DNA of 34,250 nt from a virus: IMG/VR virus record IMGVR_UViG_3300045921_000849, positions 1 to 34,250 of that record; one strand, given 5' to 3'. Both the position numbers and the translations under genes were made by a program. Below are positions 1-6,687 of the stretch, piece by piece (within the stretch, counting starts at the first letter, position 1; each line of letters opens with the position of its first letter). The notes under the pieces were generated by a model. The model saw only the letters and a list, made by a program, of their open reading frames with translations. It made no database searches and had not been told where the DNA came from.

Positions 1-1
1 G

Positions 2-214
2 CCGCCGGTGTTTGCTCACCTATCGACGCTGCAACAGCAGCGTGACGAGTGCCACGAACTGCTGTTGCGGATCACCGAATCGATTCGGCCGATCGGCGGG
101 GGCATTCAGCAACAAGCCGCCGTTGTGCTGACGCGGCAGGGGGTCGAAGCCACCTTCCCCGACACCTCGCATCGCACGTCTCGCCCGCCGGCGGGCAACC
201 GGACGGCGGGGTAA
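2..214 (+). CDS. C-terminal part of an unknown protein, cut by the window edge
   Basis: An open frame enters from the window start and ends at the stop at 212-214, giving about 70 residues. The visible part starts with a Gln/Glu-rich helical stretch (LQQQRDECHELLLRI) and ends in a basic, Pro-rich tail. A GTG at 8 is possible, but the frame is already open at the edge and no clear ribosome binding site precedes it, so this is more likely the end of a longer gene. No family was recognised. It lies upstream of the replication genes on the same strand. Confidence 0.4.
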   Translation, partial: PPVFAHLSTLQQQRDECHELLLRITESIRPIGGGIQQQAAVVLTRQGVEATFPDTSHRTSRPPAGNRTAG

Positions 215-257
215 AGACGGACTGTAGGTTGTTGACGCGAAAGGAAAACCACAGGTC

Positions 258-297
258 GCCCGATGCCGGGCCTGAAATGGGTCGCCCGATGCCGGGC
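258..297. repeat. Two copies of the GC palindrome (variant GCCCGATGCCGGGC)
   Basis: Copies at 258-271 and 284-297, 26 bp apart, each preceded by GGTC. Both carry T in place of C at the seventh base, which leaves one mismatch in the dyad. They sit in the leader of the replication initiator gene, which starts at 331. Confidence 0.85.
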
Positions 298-330
298 ATT
301 GGGTGCGGCTTTTTAGGAAAAGGAGAGTAC

Positions 331-1359
331 ATGGCACGCTATTGCAAGGTGGAAATTCGCATGTGGGGAGACGAAAAATTCGCCTCGCTGTCCCCCCTCA
401 AACCCAGTGGTCAAGCCCTCTGGCTGGCCCTGCTAATAGGGCCTTGGCCCCGATTCATTCCGGGGGTGATCCCGGTCGGTTTGGGCGCGCTTTCGGACAC
501 GATTCGATGGAAAAAAAACGCGTTGCTGAAATTTTTGAACGAGATCCGTTCCAAAAAGATGATCGACTACGACATGGCCGCCGGCCTGATCGTCGTCCAC
601 AACGCGCTGAGGCTCAATTTTCCGACCTCGTCCAAGGTCGTTTTGGGCTGGCGGAACGCCTGGCTGGATGTGCCCGAGTGCTCGCTTAAAAAACAACTGG
701 CGCAACAACTTAGGGCGGTTGTTGGGGCCAAGTTTCCCGAAGCGGTGGAGGCCGTTTTGGGGAGATATGACAGCGATATCATATCGGATATCACAGGTGA
801 TACAGTATCCGGCACGATATGCCAAGCCAATAGTATAAAGGAAATAGTAAAAATATATCCCCCTCCCCCCAAAGGGGAAAAAGGTGGTTTTGCGAGAGAG
901 CAAAAAGAGCAAAAAACGACCGAACCGACCTCGGCGAATCGCCGAACGCTTTCGGATCATCCACACCTGGACATACCTGCAACTCGTTTGGCGCAAAAGT
1001 ATGAACAATCGGTGACGATGGCGCATGGCCGAGGCGCGAAAACGGCCATCGTCGAATTGCTCGCCCAACACATCAACGAATCGGAATTAGAAACAGCCAT
1101 CACGAATTACGCTACGTTTTGTCAAACAAGCGGCATCGACCCAACCAAGCGCAAATCCGGCGCGGTGTTTTTTCGTTCAGGGGTTTGGCGGGAGTATTTG
1201 ACGCCTGTTCCGGATCTTCCCGAGATGCAATTTGGGCAGAATAGGCTACCTACGGTCGAAGAAAACATGCGTATACAGGCGCAAAGACGTGAACAATTGG
1301 ATAGAGAATGGCGCGAAAAAAAGGCACGGGAAGCCGGTTTGAAACCGAAGGAGGAGTGA
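331..1359 (+). CDS. Phage replication initiator (lambda O / replisome-organizer-like)
   Basis: A 342-residue protein, probably the origin-binding initiator that loads the helicase encoded next door. The N-terminal 110 or so residues (start MARYCKVEIRMWGDEKF, then a helical stretch ending in GALSDTIRWKKNALLKFL) resemble the winged-helix N-terminus of phage replication proteins that begin by asking whether a plasmid or phage chromosome segment is bound. The middle (about 145-200) is low-complexity with a Pro/Lys run, and the C-terminus is a charged helix. The start at 331 was chosen over upstream in-frame ATGs because GGAGAG lies just before it and because the residues encoded upstream are palindrome-derived. 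It ends 4 bp before the helicase gene, as expected for an O-P or DnaD/DnaC-type initiator and helicase pair. Family placement rests on weak similarity plus context. The linker-coding DNA holds a candidate origin. Confidence 0.7.
   Translation: MARYCKVEIRMWGDEKFASLSPLKPSGQALWLALLIGPWPRFIPGVIPVGLGALSDTIRWKKNALLKFLNEIRSKKMIDYDMAAGLIVVHNALRLNFPTSSKVVLGWRNAWLDVPECSLKKQLAQQLRAVVGAKFPEAVEAVLGRYDSDIISDITGDTVSGTICQANSIKEIVKIYPPPPKGEKGGFAREQKEQKTTEPTSANRRTLSDHPHLDIPATRLAQKYEQSVTMAHGRGAKTAIVELLAQHINESELETAITNYATFCQTSGIDPTKRKSGAVFFRSGVWREYLTPVPDLPEMQFGQNRLPTVEENMRIQAQRREQLDREWREKKAREAGLKPKEE
764..858. other. Candidate phage replication origin: spaced GATA repeats plus AT-rich tract
   Basis: GATAT/GATAC words begin at 764, 775, 787, 799 and 816, that is 11, 12, 12 and 17 bp apart. 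Two perfect dyads overlap them: TATCAC-AG-GTGATA (789-802) and GATAC-A-GTATC (799-809). An AT-rich tract follows at about 828-858, within a GC-rich genome. In lambda the origin lies inside the O gene in the same arrangement of iterons followed by an AT-rich segment. The segment codes for the low-complexity linker of the initiator. Origin function is inferred. Confidence 0.45.
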
Positions 1360-1363
1360 TTGC

Positions 1364-2752
1364 ATGGCCCTCAAATCGCATACGCGGCCCGCTGAGCCGC
1401 TTGGAGCCGACGAGTCGACAATTGCCTCGACTTCGGAACGCGATGTCTCAGGAGCGATTTTACGACGTCCGGCGATTGTGGACGAGTTACGCCGATGGTG
1501 CGTTCCGGAGGATTTTTGCGGGACGTTCTATCGGCAGATTTACGAGGTGGCTCTTGCCCTGGTCGGTCGAGGAGAGTGCGCCGACCTGTCGATCTTCGCG
1601 CAGGAGATGCACCGACTGGACCCGCATCAGTCAATCGGACCGCTCGCTTCCCAGTTGGCCGAGCTTTATCAGAGTGTTCCTTCGGCCTCGAGTTTCGCCT
1701 ACCACGCCCGACAGGTTCGCAATGCCGCGACGCTTCGTCGGCTCAAAACGGTTGGCGAACAGATTGCCTTTCTGGCGGATCGGCCTCACGGCCCGGCGGC
1801 CGAGATGCTGCAAGAGGCCGCGAAATTGCTGGAAACGCTGGCGGATCGCGGGCTTTCTTCCGAACCGCGCCGCCTGCAAGAAGTGCTGACGGACACCCTG
1901 GACGCGATCGATCGTCGCCGGCTGGAGCCCCAACGTCGAGGATGGAAGACCGGGATCGAGTCGCTGGATCAGCAGCTGGGCAGCTTTCGACCCGGCGAAC
2001 TTATCGTTTTGGCGGCCCGGCCTTCGGTGGGCAAGACGGCGGTTTCGATTGCTTTCGCGACGGCGGCGGCGCGTCAGGGGTGCCATGTCCTGTTTGCTTC
2101 TTGCGAGCAACGCGACCAGGAGTTGGCCGAACGACTGTTGGCCAGTGCGGCCTGTGTGCCTCTGAATTCGATTCGTGGAGATACGGCTTTGTCTACGGAT
2201 GAGACCGAGCGCCTTCTGTCCGCGCGCGACCAGCTGGACCCGTTGCCGTTGTGGATCGATGATGAGCCGCGACAGACCGTTCGGCACATTGCCGCCCAGG
2301 CGCGCTTCCTTCGTCGGCGGGTTGGTTTAGGAATGATTGTGATTGACTATTTAGGTTTGATGGATGCAAAGGTTCGTCCAGGACAAAAGCGTTATGAAGT
2401 GGTGGCAGAGATCACCCGAAACTTAAAGATTCTGGCGCGAGACATGGAAGTGCCTGTTGTTGTGTTGGCTCAACTCAATCGCGATGTGGATTCACGGGGT
2501 AGCAACAGTCGGCCTCGTTTGGCGGATCTGCGCGAAAGCGGTTCGATTGAACAGGACAGCGACGTCGTTCTACTGCTGCACCGGCCCAACCATCAAGCGA
2601 CGAATGACGCCAACCAGCGTCTGGAAATCCTGGTGGCGAAACAACGCAACGGTCCCACGGGCGAAATGACCGTCCGCTTTGTTCGCGACCAGATGCGTTT
2701 CGAGAGCGTCGGTGTCGCCCAGCTACCCACGCCTTTTGAACGCAACATCTAG
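1364..2752 (+). CDS. dnaB: Replicative DNA helicase, DnaB family
   Basis: A 462-residue hexameric helicase that unwinds DNA ahead of the fork in the cytoplasm. The N-terminal helical domain (about 20-165) matches the DnaB N-domain that contacts primase (GAILRRPAIVDEL, then YHARQVRNAATLRRL). The C-terminal RecA-like domain starts near 190 (GWKTGIESLDQQLGSFRPGE). Walker A is ARPSVGKT (218-225, Lys224). Walker B is MIVIDYLGLM with Asp328. Further DnaB signatures are VVLAQLNRDVDSR and LADLRESGSIEQDSDVVLLL, followed by AKQRNGPTG. Length is normal for the family. The ribosome binding site GAGGAG overlaps the end of the initiator gene, so the two are probably translated together. A phage copy is inferred from the neighbours, since hosts carry their own dnaB. 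Confidence 0.95.
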   Translation: MALKSHTRPAEPLGADESTIASTSERDVSGAILRRPAIVDELRRWCVPEDFCGTFYRQIYEVALALVGRGECADLSIFAQEMHRLDPHQSIGPLASQLAELYQSVPSASSFAYHARQVRNAATLRRLKTVGEQIAFLADRPHGPAAEMLQEAAKLLETLADRGLSSEPRRLQEVLTDTLDAIDRRRLEPQRRGWKTGIESLDQQLGSFRPGELIVLAARPSVGKTAVSIAFATAAARQGCHVLFASCEQRDQELAERLLASAACVPLNSIRGDTALSTDETERLLSARDQLDPLPLWIDDEPRQTVRHIAAQARFLRRRVGLGMIVIDYLGLMDAKVRPGQKRYEVVAEITRNLKILARDMEVPVVVLAQLNRDVDSRGSNSRPRLADLRESGSIEQDSDVVLLLHRPNHQATNDANQRLEILVAKQRNGPTGEMTVRFVRDQMRFESVGVAQLPTPFERNI

Positions 2753-2903
2753 GCGCTACAAAGGATACAGACTAACAGATGCTTTTCATTTCTATATGAA
2801 AGGATGTTAAAGATGCTTGATTGTTAATCACAAAAATGCAATGCTTAAAAGGTTGCAATCCTTCAACCGTACGTGAGAAAACAGACAGGAGGCGAAACGC
2901 CCC
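2753..2903. other. AT-rich spacer with ATGCTT repeats; possible promoter/operator
   Basis: This is the most AT-rich spacer in the first 10 kb. AGATGCTT occurs at 2777-2784 and 2811-2818, and ATGCTT again at 2841-2846. A dyad TTTCAT/ATGAAA lies between the first two. The spacer separates the helicase from the sigma-like gene, so a promoter or operator for the latter is plausible, but no convincing -35/-10 pair was found. The ribosome binding site AGGAGG (2887-2892) closes the region. Confidence 0.3.
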
Positions 2904-3776
2904 ATGCCCCCCGGTAGCCAAGCAGAGCTTTTCCCGGAATGGGTACCGCCGCCCAAGAGCGGACCGGCGGCGGGGAAGGTGCGGGCTTCCTCAAAGCCCG
3001 ACGCCGGGCGGCCTTTGACACCGGAGCAGCAGGAGCGGGCGGCGTCGGCGGTTGGTCTGGTGTACACGGTGATGGAGCATCTGCGGGTGCCCCAGGCTTG
3101 GCATGACGAAGCCGAGAGCGATGGCATGCTGGGGCTGGTCCACGCGGCGCGGTCGTTTGTGCCGGGCAAGATCGGCTGGGGAGCGTTTGCCTATCTCTGC
3201 ATCGAGCGACGCCTTAAAAACACTCTGCAGCGCCTGCGCAATTACGAGAAGCGGCGTGATGGCGAGGCAGTGGCGGAGGTGGTGATTCCCGCGCCCGAAG
3301 TAGTGGGGGGAACCCAAACGCGAGTGCCGCCCCGCTACCGAGCTTTTGGCGAACTGGCCGAAGCGGTCTACGCCCTGCCGACGCGGATTCGTCAGGCGTT
3401 GTGGTTGATCTTTGTCGCGGGCCGCAATCTACGGCAAGCCAGTCGGAAGTTGGATTGCAGCAAGGAGCAGGTTCGCCATCTGGTCAAGGCGGGGTTGTTT
3501 ACCCTGTGGCCGGTGGTGAGTGGCTACGTGTCGCCCGGCGTCGGGCATCCCGTGTCGCCCGGCGTCGGGCCTGGAGGGTGTCGCCCGACGTCGGGCCCTT
3601 CCCGCGAGTGGACCAGTCGGGAAGATGCCGCCTTGAGGCGCGTGCTGCGTAGCCCGTCTCACGGCCATCGTCGGCTTGCTTCAACGCTGCTGGCCTGGCG
3701 TTGGAATCGCCCGCTGGCCTGTTTGCAGCAGCGGATGGACTACCTGAAAGAAGAATCGACGCGGGGCGAGAGATAA
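2904..3776 (+). CDS. Sigma-70-like factor with a C-terminal Myb/SANT-like domain
   Basis: A 290-residue protein that probably redirects host RNA polymerase to phage promoters. Residues about 45-115 match sigma region 2 (GLVHAARSFVPGK, then AFAYLCIERRLKNTLQRLR). Residues about 150-202 match region 4, a helix-turn-helix (LPTRIRQALWLIFVAGRNL, then ASRKLDCSKEQVRHLV). Residues 236-280 (EWTSREDAALRRVL and onwards) look like a Myb/SANT-type helical domain, a weaker call. The link between the sigma part and this tail, residues about 208-233, is encoded almost wholly by three copies of the GC palindrome and is read as VSPGVG peptides; another copy encodes KPDAGRP near residue 32. AGGAGG lies 11 bp before the ATG. 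The position between replication and head genes suits a middle/late switch. Confidence 0.75.
   Translation: MPPGSQAELFPEWVPPPKSGPAAGKVRASSKPDAGRPLTPEQQERAASAVGLVYTVMEHLRVPQAWHDEAESDGMLGLVHAARSFVPGKIGWGAFAYLCIERRLKNTLQRLRNYEKRRDGEAVAEVVIPAPEVVGGTQTRVPPRYRAFGELAEAVYALPTRIRQALWLIFVAGRNLRQASRKLDCSKEQVRHLVKAGLFTLWPVVSGYVSPGVGHPVSPGVGPGGCRPTSGPSREWTSREDAALRRVLRSPSHGHRRLASTLLAWRWNRPLACLQQRMDYLKEESTRGER
2996..3009. repeat. GC palindrome inside the sigma-like gene
   Basis: A single perfect GCCCGACGCCGGGC in frame near the N-terminus, read as PDAGR. Confidence 0.85.
3533..3596. repeat. Three GC palindromes forming an interdomain linker
   Basis: Copies at 3533-3546, 3557-3570 and 3583-3596, each preceded by TGTC. 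The first two are GCCCGGCGTCGGGC; the third is GCCCGACGTCGGGC. All lie inside the sigma-like gene, between region 4 and the Myb-like segment. Confidence 0.9.
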
Positions 3777-3787
3777 GGGGGTTTCCG

Positions 3788-3850
3788 ATGGCGCGTCGGC
3801 GCAAGTACCGCAACCAGCCGGTTACGGTCGGTGACTACTCCGCCGCATAA
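3788..3850 (+). pseudogene. 5' fragment of a gene interrupted by the IS200/IS605 element
   Basis: The ATG at 3788 has a good ribosome binding site (GGGGG just upstream) and opens a basic N-terminus, MARRRKYRNQPVTV, before entering the IS right end at about 3831. Reading then continues through the IS hairpin to a stop at 3848-3850, giving only 20 residues. If the element is removed with ends at 3831 and 5505, the frame runs straight into the coding region at 5508-6011 and yields a protein of about 182 residues. This is the likely original gene. Confidence 0.55.
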
Positions 3851-3990
3851 ATGCGGCGGCTTCCCTGGACAGCACTCGATTCGTGCTTGAGTCCAGCTGG
3901 CTCCGTCCGAGCCAGTCCTCTTGCGAGGATAACCTGAGCCGAAACGTGGTCCCTATGCAACGACAAGCTACAATTCGGACAGTCGTGCCA
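3831..3990 (-). ncRNA. Probable omega (right-end) guide RNA of the IS200/IS605 element
   Basis: TnpB nucleases use an RNA made from the right end of their own element, overlapping the tnpB 3' end, with the guide taken from flanking DNA beyond the end. Here tnpB reads through the right-end hairpin and stops in AGTAG, as in that arrangement. The guide would be the minus-strand DNA just outside 3831, within the interrupted gene. The upper limit given is a guess; only the hairpin is directly visible. Confidence 0.4.
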
Positions 3991-4992
3991 GCGAACCGAG
4001 AGGTCTTTGCGAACTTCCGCTCCGCAGACGCACGTTTGGCTTGTTCCGCGAGGATCTACCTCTACATACCGAACACCGGCGCTTTCAGCCTTGTGTTTCA
4101 GCACGTTCAGGAAGCCGCCCCAGGCGGCATCGCTGATTGCCCTGGCCAGCCTGCCGTTCCTCAGCATCCCTCGGATGTTGAGGCTTTCGACAACGATCAG
4201 GCCATAGGCACGGACCAAACGACAAGCAACTTGGTGATGATGCTCACGCCGCATATTCTTGACGCGTGCGTGGATCTTCTGAAGACGACGAACGGCTTTT
4301 CTCCGGTTGCGTCCGCGCAGTTGCTTGCGGCTGACAGCGCGACCGGCGCGGCGAAGGGCGGGAAGCTCAGCCTTCTGGTAGCGGGGATTCGGCTCCCTGG
4401 TCCCGTCGCTAGCGGTGAGAAAGTGTTCCAACCCCAGGTCGATTCCCACGGGCGGTTTGCCGCTCTCTACCAGCGGCACGTCGGGAAGCTCACAGGAGAA
4501 TACGGCGTACCACTTGTCCGCTTCGCGTTTGAGGGTGACGGTCTTGATCGTGCCTTCCACGGGCCGGTGCAGCTTGACCCTGATTGTGCCGACGTGCTGG
4601 ACGCGGAGCCGGTTGTCCAGAAGCCGGACGCCATCTCGGTAGGCGGGAAATGTGAAGCTCTCGAAACGGCCACGAGCCTTAAAGCGCGGGTAGCCGGGTT
4701 TCTCGCCGGACCGGACGCGGCGAAAGAACGCTTGAAATGCCTTATCCAGACGGCGCATCGTGTCCTGAGCGCTGGAGAAATTCAGCCGCGAGAAGAATGG
4801 GTTGACGGCCCGTTCATTCTTGAACCACGCCGATTGCTCGGTGTACTTGACGGCTTGTTGTTTGGTCTCCCACATCGTCTTACGCTGTTCCAAGCAGGCA
4901 TTGTACAGTCGGCGATGTGTCTCCAGAGCAATACCAAGCTCGCGCTGCTGGTTAGCGTTGGTCCACAACCTGTACTTGAAGGAACGACGCAT
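3835..4992 (-). CDS. tnpB: TnpB RNA-guided nuclease of the IS200/IS605 element
   Basis: A 385-residue protein, the usual TnpB size. In this family it is an RNA-guided DNA endonuclease, ancestral to Cas12, that helps keep the element in place. The N-terminus (SFKYRLWTNANQQREL, then LETHRRLYNACLEQR) is the classic helix-turn-helix/OrfB start. The RuvC residues appear intact: Asp185 in GIDLGLEHFLT, Glu269 in IVVESLNIRGM and Asp348 in LHRDHVSAQVIL. The zinc ribbon has Cys321, Cys323, Cys338 and Cys341; the first pair is CxC where many relatives have CxxC. The ATG follows the tnpA stop directly. The last 12 codons run through the right-end hairpin. Confidence 0.93.
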   Translation of the reverse strand: MRRSFKYRLWTNANQQRELGIALETHRRLYNACLEQRKTMWETKQQAVKYTEQSAWFKNERAVNPFFSRLNFSSAQDTMRRLDKAFQAFFRRVRSGEKPGYPRFKARGRFESFTFPAYRDGVRLLDNRLRVQHVGTIRVKLHRPVEGTIKTVTLKREADKWYAVFSCELPDVPLVESGKPPVGIDLGLEHFLTASDGTREPNPRYQKAELPALRRAGRAVSRKQLRGRNRRKAVRRLQKIHARVKNMRREHHHQVACRLVRAYGLIVVESLNIRGMLRNGRLARAISDAAWGGFLNVLKHKAESAGVRYVEVDPRGTSQTCVCGAEVRKDLSVRWHDCPNCSLSLHRDHVSAQVILARGLARTEPAGLKHESSAVQGSRRIYAAE

Positions 4993-5391
4993 CTACTTGT
5001 CTCTCTGTTCGGCGATGTACTTCTTGACAACAACCTCGCTGACATGTCCCACCGTGCCTGCGTAGTACGATCGGGACCAGAGAGTCGGCAGGCGCGTGCG
5101 CAGGGATGGAAATTCCTGTCTCAATACGCGGGAGGTGAAGCCCTTCAGACGATTGACGATCTCCGCCACGCAGCGCGTCGGGTCAGACTCGACAAACAAG
5201 TGAACGTGGTCCGGCAGGATCTCCAGAGCATGAACAGTCATCTCCAGTTCCGCCGCCTTGGCGACCAAAAGATCGCGCAAGCGACCTTCTACTTCATCGA
5301 CCAGAACGGGTCGACGGTACTTGGGGCACCAGACCAGGTGGTACTTCAGAGAGAAGATCGCCCCAGCGTTTTTGACGTAACGAGCACCCAT
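4993..5391 (-). CDS. tnpA: TnpA, single-strand Y1 (HUH) transposase
   Basis: A 132-residue transposase that cuts and joins single-stranded DNA at the element's hairpin ends. The HUH metal motif is PDHVHLF with His62 and His64. The catalytic tyrosine is most likely Tyr125 in VVKKYIAEQ, with Gln129 in the usual metal-assisting place. The N-terminal FSLKYHLVWCPKYRRPVL is typical. Length and motifs are complete. It abuts tnpB with no gap, which sets it apart from stand-alone REP-associated transposases (RAYTs) that share the fold. Confidence 0.95.
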   Translation of the reverse strand: MGARYVKNAGAIFSLKYHLVWCPKYRRPVLVDEVEGRLRDLLVAKAAELEMTVHALEILPDHVHLFVESDPTRCVAEIVNRLKGFTSRVLRQEFPSLRTRLPTLWSRSYYAGTVGHVSEVVVKKYIAEQRDK

Positions 5392-5469
5392 GCTGTCTAT
5401 TATAAGTCTGCCGGACAGCTAATCAAGAGTAGGCGGACGATTCTGATTTTGGGAGGTGCGGCGATTCCC

Positions 5470-5489
5470 CCACTTGCTAAAGCAAGTGG
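5470..5489. other. IS left-end hairpin
   Basis: A perfect 8-bp stem CCACTTGC/GCAAGTGG with loop TAAA, 80 bp upstream of tnpA. It shares the TAAA loop and 8-bp stem length with the right-end hairpin but has a different stem sequence. Confidence 0.75.
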
Positions 5490-5507
5490 TCCCCTCGCCG
5501 CTCACTT

Positions 5508-6011
5508 ATGGACACGCTTCCCCTTCCCGGGCTTCAGTTGGAGGACTGGACGATTGCCAGGGGGCCTATCGCCGTGGCGAAGCGATCGTTGCAAATTGTC
5601 CTTGAAACAATTCGCGACTTCCCCCTCGAGATGAAGCCTACCGAGGCGCGGCAGCGCCTGAAGATCCTGAGCGAGCAATCGTGGTGCAGGCCACACAGCC
5701 GCAGAGCGATCAGCCAACTGATGGGCTACGGCCGGCCCCATTTGCTTGGAGCACGTGGCGGTACTCCTGTTCGCATCCACGCGATGTGGGGCACGCTGTG
5801 CGATTGGTGTGACTACAAAGGCTGCCCCGCCTGTGCGGCAGCTTCCAACAAACTGGACGCCCTAACCATGCGGCAACGGATCGAACTGCTCGGTCTGCAC
5901 TTGGCCGCGATGAACGGGGACGAGGTCGCCTTGTTGGTGGCGCGGGACTGGCACGAGGAATATCTAAGGTCGCGTGTCTTGGGTATCTGGGCGCCACGAT
6001 TGGAGGTTTGA
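5508..6011 (+). CDS. Unknown Cys-containing protein, probably the 3' part of the IS-split gene
   Basis: 167 residues from the ATG at 5508. The visible features are a helical N-terminal half (SLQIVLETIRDFPLEM), a Gly/Arg-rich middle, and a compact four-cysteine pattern LCDWC...GCPAC (two CxxC pairs), suggesting a small zinc site. A final helical segment ends in RSRVLGIWAPRLEV. No family was recognised. No ribosome binding site precedes this ATG, because the upstream DNA is the IS left end. That supports the view that translation originally began at 3788 and that this fragment is now poorly expressed or silent. It may still be expressed from within the element. Confidence 0.6.
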   Translation: MDTLPLPGLQLEDWTIARGPIAVAKRSLQIVLETIRDFPLEMKPTEARQRLKILSEQSWCRPHSRRAISQLMGYGRPHLLGARGGTPVRIHAMWGTLCDWCDYKGCPACAAASNKLDALTMRQRIELLGLHLAAMNGDEVALLVARDWHEEYLRSRVLGIWAPRLEV

Positions 6012-6115
6012 GCGTGATGCCCTATGTGGGGTGGGGACGTGACGGCTGAGAAGCGTTTGGAGTACGGCAAGTAGTTTTCCCGGGCGGATGACTGAATACA
6101 CGGAGGAGAAACACG

Positions 6116-6472
6116 ATGCACGTTGCGTACTACCGCGACCGTGAGGGCGAGTCTTTGGACCGCGAAACCTGGGCCCTCCTGCTGGCGGACACGACGTATA
6201 CCCAAGTAGTGAGCCACGTCCTGGAATTGCGCGAGGGTGCACCGTCGCGGATAGTTGAGGGCTTCTGGTTGGGCTGGTGCAGTACCCGCGAAGTGGTACC
6301 CACCCCGTTTGGTGTGCGCATCCAGAAGCGAACCAAGGTCGGCTGGGCAACCGAGCACCTGCAATGGCTCACCGACGAGCAGCAGGTAAGGAATGCGGTG
6401 GAACAGATTGTCAATAACCACGGCCCGAAACCGGGCAGCCATGCCGCGGAGGGTTCAAGAGATGTTCGATAG
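6116..6472 (+). CDS. Unknown 118-residue phage protein
   Basis: The ATG follows a strong ribosome binding site (GGAGGAG, 8 bp upstream). The protein looks globular: an N-terminal HVAYYRDREGESLDRETWALL, which could be a small alpha/beta fold, an aromatic middle (EGFWLGWCSTREV) and a polar C-terminus. It has no signal peptide, membrane segment or palindrome copy. It lies between the split gene and the terminase genes, a place where phages often keep HNH nucleases or small packaging helpers, but no such motif is visible. Function unknown. Confidence 0.7.
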   Translation: MHVAYYRDREGESLDRETWALLLADTTYTQVVSHVLELREGAPSRIVEGFWLGWCSTREVVPTPFGVRIQKRTKVGWATEHLQWLTDEQQVRNAVEQIVNNHGPKPGSHAAEGSRDVR

Positions 6473-6545
6473 CGAATTCGCGAGGCGTGTTGGCATTTAG
6501 ATAAGGCGGACGCTTGTCGCCCTGTTTGTCGGAGTCCTCGCCTTG

Positions 6546-6583
6546 GTGACTACTCCGCCGCATTTATGCAACGAAGTAGTCAC
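6546..6583. other. Isolated IS200/IS605 right-end-like palindrome
   Basis: GTGACTACT (6546-6554) and AGTAGTCAC (6575-6583) form a perfect 9-bp inverted repeat. The interior CCGCCGCATTTATGC is identical to the right-end hairpin of the element at 3831-5505. In plus orientation the region matches that right end from CCGCCGC to AGTAGTCAC with three changes. No transposase lies beside it. It may be a decayed end, a mini-element, or a transcription-stop hairpin. Confidence 0.6.
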
Positions 6584-6610
6584 TTCGCACAACGGCACGT
6601 CCCATCTCAG

Positions 6611-6624
6611 GCCCGACGCCGGGC
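6611..6624. repeat. GC palindrome, intergenic
   Basis: A single perfect GCCCGACGCCGGGC followed by GACA, 64 bp before the terminase small subunit gene. Confidence 0.85.
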
Positions 6625-6687
6625 GACATTGCCCGCTGTTCTCTTCATCGCCGTGGTAGCTTCTTTTGAAACAAGGAGGCTGCCGCG

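Larger units (their letters stand above)
3831..5505 (-). mobile_element. Complete IS200/IS605-type insertion sequence (tnpA + tnpB)
   Basis: The order on the minus strand is left-end hairpin, tnpA, tnpB, right-end hairpin. The right end is the 8-bp stem CCGCCGCA-TAAA-TGCGGCGG (3840-3859) followed outward, on the minus strand, by AGTAGTCAC. The left end is CCACTTGC-TAAA-GCAAGTGG (5470-5489). Subterminal hairpins without terminal inverted repeats or target duplication are the mark of this family. Both proteins look intact, so the element may be active. It lies opposite to the phage genes and carries none of the GC palindromes. The exact ends are inferred from the hairpins and from the frame they would restore. 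Confidence 0.85.
6473..6687. other. Gene-free spacer before the packaging genes
   Basis: No coding region with a credible start is visible. The spacer holds an IS-right-end-like palindrome (6546-6583) and one GC palindrome (6611-6624). It ends in the ribosome binding site AAGGAGG of the terminase small subunit gene. A promoter for the head genes could lie here but was not recognised. Confidence 0.5.

Noticed and set aside
3788-3850. N-terminal fragment as a DUF1064-type nuclease
   Set aside because: MARRRKYRNQPVTV is reminiscent of such starts, but the restored downstream frame lacks the expected nuclease residues and the match is too short.
4993-5391. tnpA as a stand-alone REP-associated transposase (RAYT) driving the GC palindromes
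   Set aside because: It is directly joined to tnpB and has its own end hairpins of different sequence, so it belongs to the IS200/IS605 element. A RAYT elsewhere in the genome remains possible.
3883-5634. Plus-strand open frame of 583 residues
   Set aside because: It runs antisense to tnpA and tnpB, which both have full motif sets. Its product shows no domain and arises from the GC-rich codon pattern on the other strand.
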